Source of the DNA: Chromatiaceae bacterium
GTDB lineage: Bacteria > Pseudomonadota > Gammaproteobacteria > Chromatiales > Chromatiaceae
Assembly: GCA_016938795.1 (NCBI GenBank)
Contig: JAFGTZ010000517.1
Span: forward strand, 1 to 8,066
Length of the DNA: 8,066 bases
Reading direction: 5' to 3'
How positions within the stretch are numbered: the first letter of the stretch is position 1; the number at the start of each line of letters is the position of its first letter. Both the position numbers and the translations under genes were made by a program. Below the pieces are notes generated by a model. The model was given only the letters and a program-made list of their open reading frames with translations. It was not told the origin of the DNA and ran no database searches. Positions 1-5,677 of the stretch are shown here, one piece after another.

Positions 1-125
1 CGCTCGACGAGATGCCAGGCGAGGACGAGGCCGACGCCCTGGCCATCGCGCTTTGTCACGCCCATTCCATGGGCATCCCGGCACGCAAGCGCGCTGCCGC
101 CTCCTGGCGCGACTGGCGGCCCTGA
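1..125 (+). CDS. ruvC: Crossover junction endodeoxyribonuclease RuvC, C-terminal end (5' part outside window)
   Basis: RuvC is the nuclease that cuts Holliday junctions symmetrically during recombination and repair. Only the last 40 complete codons are present, read from base 3 to the TGA at 123-125. The translated piece contains DEADALAIALCHAH, which matches the conserved end of RuvC (DAADALAIAITH in E. coli). The two aspartates at 24-26 and 33-35 correspond to the last two acidic residues of the RuvC metal-binding active site. The tail ends in a basic, tryptophan-containing stretch (SWRDWRP), typical of the variable C-terminus. ruvA starts 27 bases downstream on the same strand, the usual ruvC-ruvA order, so the two are probably one transcript. 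The identification rests on a short fragment, but motif and neighbour agree. Confidence 0.93.
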   Translation, partial: LDEMPGEDEADALAIALCHAHSMGIPARKRAAASWRDWRP

Positions 126-152
126 AGCCGCGACAGCAGAGAGAGCAAGACC

Positions 153-767
153 ATGATCGGACGTCTGCGTGGGCAGATCATTCTCAAGCAACCGCCGCAG
201 TTGCTGCTCGATGTGGGCGGGGTGGGCTATGAGATCGAGGCGCCCATGTCCACCTTTTATCAACTGCCGCCGCTCGGCGAAACGGTCACCCTGGTCACCC
301 ATCTGGCGGTGCGCGAGGATGCCCATGTGCTCTACGGCTTCAGCGCCGAGAGCGAGCGCGCGCTCTTTCGCGCCCTGCTGAAGGTGAGCGGGGTGGGGGC
401 GCGCATGGCGCTCGCCATTCTCTCGGGGATGGACGCAGCGCGTTTCAGTCAATGTGTCGAGCAGCAGGACAGCGCGGCCCTGACGCGCCTGCCGGGAATC
501 GGCAAGAAGACCGCCGAGCGGCTCATCGTGGAGATGCGCGATCGGCTCGATGGGCTGCGCTTGAGCGGCGGCGTGACATTGGCCGCGATGCCCGCCTCGG
601 CGGCGGGCGCGCCCGAGGATCAGGCGCTCGCCGATGCCGTGAGCGCCTTGGTGGCGCTCGGCTACCGCCCGCCCGAGGCCAATCGCATGGCGCGCGCGGT
701 GGATGATGGCGCACGCAGTTCGGAGGAGATCATTCGGCTCGCCTTGCGATCGGTAAGTCTGCCCTGA
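153..767 (+). CDS. ruvA: Holliday junction branch migration protein RuvA
   Basis: RuvA binds four-way DNA junctions as a tetramer and loads the RuvB motor for branch migration in the cytoplasm. The 204-residue product has the normal family length (about 200). Residues 1-63 form the N-terminal OB-fold, beginning with the typical MIGRLRG and containing DVGGVGYE. Two helix-hairpin-helix motifs follow, with KVSGVGARMALAIL near residues 77-90 and RLPGIGKKTAERLI near 112-125; these grip the junction arms. A low-complexity linker rich in Ala and Gly (about 139-153) leads to the C-terminal RuvB-contacting domain (about 155-203, with ALVALGY and EANRMARAV). A purine-rich GAGAGAG at 139-145 sits 7 bases before the ATG and supports this start. 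The gene lies 27 bases after ruvC. Unusually, ruvB does not follow: the next gene is convergent and unrelated. Confidence 0.97.
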   Translation: MIGRLRGQIILKQPPQLLLDVGGVGYEIEAPMSTFYQLPPLGETVTLVTHLAVREDAHVLYGFSAESERALFRALLKVSGVGARMALAILSGMDAARFSQCVEQQDSAALTRLPGIGKKTAERLIVEMRDRLDGLRLSGGVTLAAMPASAAGAPEDQALADAVSALVALGYRPPEANRMARAVDDGARSSEEIIRLALRSVSLP

Positions 768-798
768 GTGGCGCGGGCGCGCCTCGTGCAGGCTAGAT

Positions 799-2004
799 TC
801 AGTAGAGTCGCACCCCTTCGATCTGCTCGGCCCAGAGCGTCTCATCGGCGCTCAGGCGCTGCTCCAGATCCCCCGGCTCGGCCTCGGCATCATCAACCCA
901 TTGGCGCAGCAGCGGCCCACCGGCGATGAGATCGATGGCCAGGCGCTCGAACTCGTATTCGTAGGCGAAGTTGCGCCAGATCGACGCGTCCGGGCGCTCC
1001 AGACGCAGCGCCTTGAGCAGGAGCGCCACCAGCCGATAGGGGCGAAAGGCGCTGTGCGCATAGGCCGGGCTATCGGTGTGAATCTGCACCCCGGCACAGA
1101 GTTCTCCGGCGTGCTTGTGAAAGGTCGGCTCGAACCAGCAAGGGCGCAAGAAGGCGCCCTGCATCCACTCGGGGGCAAGCTCTTGCATGCGCCCAAGCAA
1201 GCGCGGTACGTCAAGCCCGGGCGCGCCAACGACTTCCAGTGCGGTGGTGGTGCCGCGTCCCTCGGAGAGGGTGGTTCCTTCAATGAGCACGGTACCGGGA
1301 AAACAGCGCGCCATGTTGAGGCTGGATGCATTGGGACTGGGGTTGACCCAGGGACGCTCGCCAAGCGGCCAGCCGAATCCGGGGGCGGCCTCAGGCCGCC
1401 AGCCCTCCATGGCGATAACGTCTAGCTCACAGGCGAGCCCTCTCTGAGCGACAAACCAGCGCGCCAGCTCGCCGAGCGTCAGTCCATGGCGCATAATAAG
1501 CGGCCCGGCTCCCACAAAGCTCTCCCAGCCCGGCTCCAGAAGACTGCCCTCGATGACCCGACCCGCTGGATTGGGCCGGTCGAGCACCCAGAGCGCCTTG
1601 CCATGGCGTGCGCAGGCCTCGATGAGATAGGCCAGGGTCGTCACATAGGTATAGATGCGCGTGCCGATGTCCTGAAGATCGACGAGCAGTACGTCAAAGC
1701 TTGCAAGCATCTCGGCGGTCGGCTCGCGTACCTCGCCATAGAGGCTATAGACCGGAATGCCGTGGCGTGTATCGAATGCGTCGCGCGTCTCGATCATATT
1801 GTCCTGCTTATCGCCGCGCATCCCGTGCTGTGGACCGAAGGCCGCCACCACATCAAGGTCGTCGAGCGCCATGAGCGCATCAAGACTATGCACCCCCTCC
1901 GCGCTCAGCGAGGCGGGATGGCCGAGCAGGGCAAGGCGCCGCCCCCGCAGGGGCTTGCGCAGATCGGGGTCATTGAGCAAGCGGTCGATACCGAATCGGA
2001 TCAT
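799..2004 (-). CDS. NamZ/DUF1343 family protein, probable peptidoglycan exo-N-acetylmuramidase
   Basis: The 401-residue product belongs to the DUF1343 (YbbC/NamZ) family, whose characterised member in Bacillus releases N-acetylmuramic acid from the non-reducing end of peptidoglycan fragments. Family blocks visible in order are FGPQHGMRG (56-64), SLYG (87-90), DLQDIGTRIYTY (109-120), LDRPNP (141-146), WVNPSPN (219-225) and EGTTLSEGRGTT (242-253). Length is normal for the family. No signal peptide, lipobox or membrane segment is visible at the N-terminus (MIRFGIDRLLNDPDLRK), so the protein is predicted cytoplasmic. That would suit recycling of wall fragments better than attack on the sacculus. 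The first block reads PQHG, whereas my memory of the Bacillus type is PEHG with an important glutamate. The start lacks a strong Shine-Dalgarno sequence. It converges on ruvA with 31 bases between the stops and diverges from queA. Exact activity is inferred. Confidence 0.88.
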   Translation of the reverse strand: MIRFGIDRLLNDPDLRKPLRGRRLALLGHPASLSAEGVHSLDALMALDDLDVVAAFGPQHGMRGDKQDNMIETRDAFDTRHGIPVYSLYGEVREPTAEMLASFDVLLVDLQDIGTRIYTYVTTLAYLIEACARHGKALWVLDRPNPAGRVIEGSLLEPGWESFVGAGPLIMRHGLTLGELARWFVAQRGLACELDVIAMEGWRPEAAPGFGWPLGERPWVNPSPNASSLNMARCFPGTVLIEGTTLSEGRGTTTALEVVGAPGLDVPRLLGRMQELAPEWMQGAFLRPCWFEPTFHKHAGELCAGVQIHTDSPAYAHSAFRPYRLVALLLKALRLERPDASIWRNFAYEYEFERLAIDLIAGGPLLRQWVDDAEAEPGDLEQRLSADETLWAEQIEGVRLY

Positions 2005-2033
2005 GGCGGTTTGACGCTGTTCAGGGCAGCTGG

Positions 2034-2062
2034 TTGACTGATGCGAGCCGGCATCTTAGAAC
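2034..2062 (+). promoter_or_regulatory. Candidate sigma70 promoter for queA
   Basis: TTGACT at 2034-2039 matches five of six -35 consensus bases. After 17 bases, TAGAAC at 2057-2062 matches four of six -10 bases. Transcription would begin around 2069, just upstream of the queA ATG at 2082, leaving a very short leader. The site lies in the 77-base gap between the divergent NamZ-family gene and queA. This is inferred from pattern only; GC-rich genomes give chance matches. Confidence 0.4.
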
Positions 2063-2081
2063 ACTCAGGATCCTTTCGCCC

Positions 2082-3113
2082 ATGCGTCGAGCCGATTTCC
2101 ATTTTGACCTCCCGCCCGAATTAATTGCCCAGCATCCACTGTCCGAGCGTGCGGCCTCGCGCATGCTGGTGCTCAATGTCGAGAATTCCGCGCCGCGCGA
2201 TCATCTGTTTCGCGAACTGCCTGATTTTCTGCGCCCTGACGATCTGTTGGTGTTCAATAACACACGCGTGATGCGTGCGCGACTCTTTGGTCATAAGGAG
2301 AGCGGCGGGCGTATCGAGCTGCTCATTGAACGCTTATTGGGAGCCGACGAGGTTCTGGCTCACGCGCGCGCGAGCAAGCCGCCGCGCGAAGGCGCTCTGC
2401 TGCATATCGGTGAGGCGCGTCTTGAGGTGGTGGGGCGCGAGGAGGGGCTTTGGCATCTGCGCGCGCTCGATGCCGATTTTCCCAGTCTCATGGAGCGCCA
2501 GGGGCATATCCCGCTGCCGCCCTATATTCAGCGTCCTGACGATGCCCATGACGAGCAGCGTTATCAAACGATCTATGCCCGCCACATGGGCGCGGTGGCC
2601 GCTCCCACAGCGGGGCTGCATTTCGACGAGGCGATGTTCGGGCGGCTCGATGCGCTTGGCGTACAACGCGCCGAGGTCACCCTGCATGTGGGGGCGGGCA
2701 CCTTTCAGCCGGTGCGGGTCGATGATCTCGGGGCGCACGCCATGCATGCTGAATGGGTCGAGGTTGATGAGATGGTTTGTGAACGCATTGCACAGACCCG
2801 AGCCTGCGGCGGGCGAGTCATTGCCGTGGGCACCACTAGCGTGCGCTCACTCGAAAGCGCCGCTGCCGGGGGTGAACTCAAGCCTTTGCGCGGCGAGACC
2901 CGGCTGTTCATTCGACCGGGTTATCGGTTCCGCGTGGTCGATGCCATGCTCACGAATTTCCATTTGCCCGAGTCAACCCTGCTCATGTTGGTGTCGGCCT
3001 TTGCGGGCTATGAGTCTGTCATGGCGGCCTATCGTCACGCGGTGGAGATGCGCTATCGTTTTTTCAGCTATGGCGATGCCATGTTGTTGCTTGGTCGCTC
3101 GGAGCCTCAATGA
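2082..3113 (+). CDS. queA: tRNA preQ1(34) S-adenosylmethionine ribosyltransferase-isomerase QueA
   Basis: QueA transfers and isomerises the ribosyl part of S-adenosylmethionine onto preQ1 at wobble position 34 of tRNAs, giving epoxyqueuosine, the penultimate step of queuosine synthesis in the cytoplasm. The 343-residue product aligns throughout with E. coli QueA as I remember it: FHFDLPPELIAQHPL (6-20), DDLLVFNNTRVMRARLFG (53-70), GHIPLPPYIQRPDD (141-154), GAVAAPTAGLHFDE (170-183), LHVGAGTFQPVRVD (201-214), VIAVGTTSVRSLESA (246-260) and TNFHLPESTLLMLVSAFAGY (291-310). I chose ATG 2082 because the match to family N-termini begins there. AGGAT at 2067-2071 may serve as its ribosome-binding site. 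A TTG at 2034 is in frame but would add 16 unrelated residues and overlaps the candidate promoter. The usual partner tgt is not downstream, and I see no clear terminator directly after the stop. Confidence 0.97.
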   Translation: MRRADFHFDLPPELIAQHPLSERAASRMLVLNVENSAPRDHLFRELPDFLRPDDLLVFNNTRVMRARLFGHKESGGRIELLIERLLGADEVLAHARASKPPREGALLHIGEARLEVVGREEGLWHLRALDADFPSLMERQGHIPLPPYIQRPDDAHDEQRYQTIYARHMGAVAAPTAGLHFDEAMFGRLDALGVQRAEVTLHVGAGTFQPVRVDDLGAHAMHAEWVEVDEMVCERIAQTRACGGRVIAVGTTSVRSLESAAAGGELKPLRGETRLFIRPGYRFRVVDAMLTNFHLPESTLLMLVSAFAGYESVMAAYRHAVEMRYRFFSYGDAMLLLGRSEPQ

Positions 3114-3210
3114 TCTGAATGTGTGTCAAGCCTGGCCTCTCTTAGTGCTCCATCCGGCACCGAAGACGCCCGAATCTCTCCGCTCATCTGCAATCAATCG
3201 CCCGTTTCTC

Positions 3211-3238
3211 TTGACATTTAAAATAAATCGAATAAATT
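3211..3238 (+). promoter_or_regulatory. Probable sigma70 promoter for the H-NS-like gene
   Basis: A perfect TTGACA -35 hexamer lies at 3211-3216. A 16-base spacer separates it from TAAATT at 3233-3238, which matches four of six -10 bases. The surroundings (about 3205-3290) are markedly AT-rich compared with the GC-rich genes on either side, as expected of a promoter and of a target for H-NS-type proteins. Predicted transcription start is near 3245, giving a leader of about 57 bases before the GTG at 3302. Autoregulation by the encoded nucleoid protein is plausible but inferred. Confidence 0.6.
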
Positions 3239-3287
3239 TGCATGGTATGCGAACTAATGTTTGCATCGCAAAGTAAACATGCAATTT
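3234..3287. repeat. Nested inverted repeats in the leader of the H-NS-like gene
   Basis: Several dyads are nested here. AAATTTGCATG at 3234-3244 is opposed by CATGCAATTT at 3278-3287, matching apart from one extra T. Inside these, ATGTTT (3257-3262) opposes AAACAT (3275-3280), and TTTGC (3260-3264) opposes GCAAA (3268-3272). GCAT (3240-3243) also opposes ATGC (3247-3250), and the heptamer TTTGCAT occurs twice (3237-3243 and 3260-3266). The array lies at or just after the predicted transcription start and ends just before the ribosome-binding site at 3288-3293. It may be an operator or an RNA structure controlling translation. Confidence 0.45.
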
Positions 3288-3301
3288 GAGAGGTATCGGA
3301 A

Positions 3302-3694
3302 GTGGAGTTTGCTGACCTTAGCGTCGAGGAATTGCAGCGCAAGCTTGAGGAAACCAAAAACCATGAGGCCGCCTTGGCGCGCCTTCTGGAGAAGCGCAAG
3401 CAGGAAGGTCGTGGTGATGTCGCCAATGAAGTCAAGGATCTGATTGCAAGTCGCGGTTATGCCCTGGACGACATTCTCCCTCTGCTTCAGAAAGGGCGTC
3501 GTGGCGGCGCCAGGGACAAAAGCGAAGGGCCGCGCCGCTATTACGTCGATCCCAACAACCCGGAGCACACCTATGTGCGAGGTGTTCTGCCGGGTTGGAT
3601 GAAGGAAAAAATGGTCGAGCAAGGCTATGATCCGAGCAACAAGGATGATCGCCAGACCTTCAAGACAACCTATCTCCAGCTGCGCGAGGACTAA
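3302..3694 (+). CDS. H-NS family nucleoid-associated protein, variant C-terminal domain
   Basis: The 130-residue product resembles small H-NS/StpA-type DNA-organising proteins, which bind AT-rich DNA, oligomerise and silence genes. Residues 5-33 form a charged heptad-like coiled coil (ELQRKLEETKNHEAALARLL) suited to oligomerisation. A middle part (41-62) includes IASRGYALDDILPLL, like the linker of proteobacterial H-NS homologues. A basic stretch GRRGG (65-69) precedes the C-terminal domain, YYVDPNNPEHTYVRG (80-94). This corresponds to the family's YRNPENPxxTWxGRG block, but the usual GRGR or QGR DNA-contact loop is replaced by VRGVLPGWM, and a further 30 residues follow. The GTG start is supported by GAGAGG at 3288-3293, 8 bases upstream, and by an in-frame stop (TGA at 3287-3289) shortly before it. 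The gene is monocistronic, with its own promoter and terminator. Family membership is fairly firm; the exact DNA-binding mode is not. Confidence 0.8.
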   Translation: MEFADLSVEELQRKLEETKNHEAALARLLEKRKQEGRGDVANEVKDLIASRGYALDDILPLLQKGRRGGARDKSEGPRRYYVDPNNPEHTYVRGVLPGWMKEKMVEQGYDPSNKDDRQTFKTTYLQLRED

Positions 3695-3719
3695 GGCGTT
3701 TTCGCCCTCTCGGTGGCGG

Positions 3720-3770
3720 AGAGCCCGCACTGTATTGCACGGCTTCGCGGTGCTGGCGCGGGCTCTTGTT
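3720..3770 (+). terminator. Probable Rho-independent terminator of the H-NS-like gene
   Basis: AGAGCCCGC at 3720-3728 pairs perfectly with GCGGGCTCT at 3758-3766, and the stem is followed by TTGTT. The 29-base loop holds a smaller hairpin (GCAC at 3737-3740 with GTGC at 3750-3753). Two competing hairpins lie upstream: GGCG-TTTT-CGCC directly after the stop codon (3695-3706), and CTCTC (3707-3711) with GAGAG (3719-3723), which overlaps the main left arm. The T-tract is short, so termination efficiency is uncertain. Confidence 0.6.
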
Positions 3771-3791
3771 CGCACCGGGGTTGCCTGAAAA

Positions 3792-3840
3792 TACGCGCTC
3801 CAGAATAAATATCACTGGATTTTATTTTAGCGGGCGCGTA
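3792..3840. repeat. Inverted repeat with AT-rich centre upstream of rhlE
   Basis: TACGCGC at 3792-3798 is perfectly opposed by GCGCGTA at 3834-3840. Between them TCCAG (3799-3803) opposes CTGGA (3815-3819) and AATAAA (3804-3809) opposes TTTATT (3821-3826); these two inner pairings exclude each other. The inner TCCAG/CTGGA hairpin is followed by TTTTATTTTA, so it could act as a second, weak terminator. Alternatively the AT-rich core may be part of the rhlE promoter or an operator. I could not pick out convincing -35 and -10 boxes here. Confidence 0.4.
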
Positions 3841-3853
3841 GACTCCAACTCAT

Positions 3854-3873
3854 CGCATCCACCGGCCGATGCG
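3854..3873. repeat. Short inverted repeat in the rhlE upstream region
   Basis: CGCATC (3854-3859) opposes GATGCG (3868-3873) around an 8-base loop. It lies about 115 bases before the rhlE start and may be a leader hairpin if transcription begins upstream of it. The rest of the gap from here to 3978 shows no gene, only an AGGCGCCT palindrome at 3904-3911 and pyrimidine-rich sequence. Confidence 0.3.
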
Positions 3874-3988
3874 TCGTCTCGCGGCTGATCTCTCCTTTCC
3901 CTAAGGCGCCTCACCCCGAACGCCCTTCTTATCTGCCTAGGTCGGACCCACGCGCTGAAGTGTGGACGGGCTGCTTCCAGGAGTTTTC

Positions 3989-5284
3989 ATGTCCTTCGAT
4001 TCGTTCGGCCTGCGGGCCGATCTGCTGCGCGCTGTGGCAGAGCAGGGTTATGCCCATCCCACCCCGGTTCAGGCCCAGGCCATTCCTGTTGTTCTCGATG
4101 GACATGATCTGCTTGCGGGCGCCCAGACCGGCACCGGAAAGACCGCCGCCTTCGTGTTGCCAATCCTGCAGCGCTTGAGCGAATCTCCCGCAAAAAGCCG
4201 TGCGCCCCGGGTTCGCGCCCTCATTCTGGCGCCCACTCGCGAGTTGGCCGTGCAAATTGCCGAGCGCGCCGAGGTCTATGGACGTCATCTGCCGCTGCGC
4301 TCCACGGTCATCTTTGGTGGTGTAGGCATGCAGCCGCAGATCGACCGCCTGCGCCGTGGAATTGATCTTCTCATCGCCACACCAGGCCGTTTGCTCGATC
4401 TGGTCTCGCGCCGGGCGCTCGATCTGTCCTCGGTCGAGATTTTGGTGCTCGATGAGGCTGATCGAATGCTCGACATGGGCTTTATCCACGATATTCGTCG
4501 TGTCATCGCCCTGCTGCCCAAGCAACGCCAGAATCTGCTTTTTTCGGCCACCTATTCCAACGAGATTCGGCGTCTTGCTGAATCCCTGCTCAATCAACCG
4601 CGCCTGGTCGAGGTCGCGCGACGCAATACCGCCGCCGAAACCGTAGAGCAGCGCGTGCATCCGGTCGATAAGGCGCGCAAGCGCGAGCTGCTCGCGCATC
4701 TTTTCCATCACGAGGGTTGGGACCAGGTGTTGGTGTTTACCCGCACTAAGGCCGGAGCCAATCGCCTGGCTGAATACCTTGATCGCGAGGGAATCGCCTC
4801 CGCCGCCATTCACGGCAATAAAAGCCAATCGGCGCGCACGCGGGCGCTCAATGATTTCAAGCGTGGTGCGGTGCGCGCCCTAGTCGCAACTGATATCGCA
4901 GCACGCGGTATCGACATCGCCCAGCTTCCTCAAGTGGTGAATTTCGAGTTGCCGGCGGTGGCCGAGGATTATGTGCATCGCATTGGCCGCACCGGACGTG
5001 CTGGCGCTGGAGGCAGCGCCCTCTCGCTGGTGAGTCACGATGAGCGTAAATTGCTGCACGGCATTCAACGTCTGTTGCGGCGCGAACTCGACCAACACCC
5101 GGTTGCCGGATTCGAACCCTCGGCCAATCCGCCGCCCGATGAGCCCGAGCGCGGACATGTCAATCGCGATGCACGCCGCGCGCGTCCAGCCGCTGGAAAC
5201 GCACGTCAGCGTCCAGCGCGCGCCGCCGGCAAGCCGCGCAACAATGCGTCGCGGCGGCGCGCACCTGACAGCGTCCAGCGCTAA
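3989..5284 (+). CDS. rhlE: ATP-dependent DEAD-box RNA helicase RhlE
   Basis: RhlE unwinds short RNA duplexes using ATP and is linked in other bacteria to ribosome assembly, RNA decay and cold growth. The 431-residue product starts MSFDSFGLRADLLRAVAEQG, very close to E. coli RhlE. Helicase motifs are complete: Q motif (FDSFGL to TPVQAQAIP, 3-33), I AQTGTGKT (45-52), Ia PTRELA (82-87), GG (110-111), Ib TPGR (131-134), II DEAD (155-158), III SAT (186-188), IV VFTRT (249-253), V ATDIAARGID (300-309), VI HRIGRTGR (330-337). The tail from about 375 is disordered and rich in Arg, Ala and Pro (GNARQRPARAAGKPRNNASRRR region), as in RhlE RNA-binding extensions. ATG 3989 has AGGAG at 3979-3983, 5 bases upstream. 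A GTG at 3962 is in frame but lacks such a site and homology. An RRM gene follows 108 bases later. Confidence 0.95.
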   Translation: MSFDSFGLRADLLRAVAEQGYAHPTPVQAQAIPVVLDGHDLLAGAQTGTGKTAAFVLPILQRLSESPAKSRAPRVRALILAPTRELAVQIAERAEVYGRHLPLRSTVIFGGVGMQPQIDRLRRGIDLLIATPGRLLDLVSRRALDLSSVEILVLDEADRMLDMGFIHDIRRVIALLPKQRQNLLFSATYSNEIRRLAESLLNQPRLVEVARRNTAAETVEQRVHPVDKARKRELLAHLFHHEGWDQVLVFTRTKAGANRLAEYLDREGIASAAIHGNKSQSARTRALNDFKRGAVRALVATDIAARGIDIAQLPQVVNFELPAVAEDYVHRIGRTGRAGAGGSALSLVSHDERKLLHGIQRLLRRELDQHPVAGFEPSANPPPDEPERGHVNRDARRARPAAGNARQRPARAAGKPRNNASRRRAPDSVQR

Positions 5285-5392
5285 CCGACTTCGTCTCCAA
5301 CGACTGGAGGCCAAGACGGGCGAATCCATTGCGTATTGCGGGTTCGACCGTTCTCTCTTCTCTTCAATGCGCACCCACGGAATTTCCGCACC
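5285..5392 (+). other. Leader between rhlE and the RRM gene, with small dyads and a pyrimidine tract
   Basis: This 108-base gap has no clear terminator or consensus promoter. CTCCA (5295-5299) pairs with TGGAG (5305-5309), and an alternative pairing is CGTCT (5292-5296) with AGACG (5314-5318). A 15-base all-pyrimidine run spans 5351-5365. CGGAA-T-TTCCG (5378-5388) is an 11-base dyad just before the ATG at 5393, where a Shine-Dalgarno sequence would be expected. The absence of a terminator is compatible with rhlE and the RRM gene sharing a transcript. Confidence 0.35.
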
Positions 5393-5668
5393 ATGAATAT
5401 TTATGTTGGCAATCTGTCCTACGGCGTGACCCAGGACGAACTTCATACCGCCTTTTCGGCCTTCGGTGAGATCTCCAGCGTGAATCTCATCACCGACAAG
5501 TTCACCGGTCAGTCCAAGGGCTTCGGTTTCGTCGAAATGCCGAACAATGCCGAGGCGGATGCCGCTATCAAGGCGCTTAATGAGACCCCGCTCAAGGGTC
5601 GTAACCTCAAGGTCAACCAGGCCAAGCCGCGCGGTGATCGTCCCGCCGCGCGTGGTCCGCGCTGGTAA
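5393..5668 (+). CDS. Small single-RRM RNA-binding protein
   Basis: The 91-residue product is one RNA recognition motif with a short basic tail. RNP2 is IYVGNL (3-8) and RNP1 is KGFGFVEM (42-49), with the aromatic residues Y4, F44 and F46 that stack on RNA bases. The remaining fold elements are visible: helix 1 TQDELHTAFSAFGEI (13-27), strand 2 VNLITDKFTGQSKG (30-43), helix 2 AEADAAIKAL and a last strand GRNLKVNQAKP. The end, RGDRPAARGPRW, is Arg/Gly-rich as in cold-induced cyanobacterial Rbp proteins. Bacterial relatives are common and many are cold-regulated, but targets are mostly unknown. ATG 5393 matches the family N-terminus (MNIYVGNLS). A TTG at 5336 would add an unlikely 19-residue leader. 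No strong Shine-Dalgarno sequence is present. The position behind rhlE suggests joint work in RNA remodelling, an inference. Confidence 0.95.
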   Translation: MNIYVGNLSYGVTQDELHTAFSAFGEISSVNLITDKFTGQSKGFGFVEMPNNAEADAAIKALNETPLKGRNLKVNQAKPRGDRPAARGPRW

Positions 5669-5677
5669 GCGTCAGAG

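Noticed and set aside
776..783. GGCGCGCC palindrome between the ruvA and NamZ-family stop codons
   Set aside because: It is only 8 bases with no T-tract and is common by chance in GC-rich DNA, so it is not called as a bidirectional terminator.
1486..2037. 183-codon plus-strand frame opposite the NamZ-family gene
   Set aside because: It is a complement of conserved NamZ-family blocks and no independent protein family is recognisable.
3145..3160. GTGC...GCAC possible hairpin after queA
   Set aside because: It has only four base pairs and no T-run, which is too weak for a queA terminator.
2275..3276. 333-codon plus-strand frame overlapping queA
   Set aside because: The translation is Cys-, Arg- and Ser-rich without a domain, and it is the +1 shadow of queA. 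It runs past queA into the promoter region only because stops are rare.
3254..3775. 173-codon minus-strand frame opposite the H-NS-like gene
   Set aside because: It has hydrophobic stretches but no family match, and it covers the plus-strand ribosome-binding site and terminator. The plus-strand gene explains the region better.
3929..4828. 299-codon open frame on the minus strand opposite rhlE
   Set aside because: It is antisense to the conserved helicase motifs, has no family resemblance, and has no ribosome-binding site that I could see.
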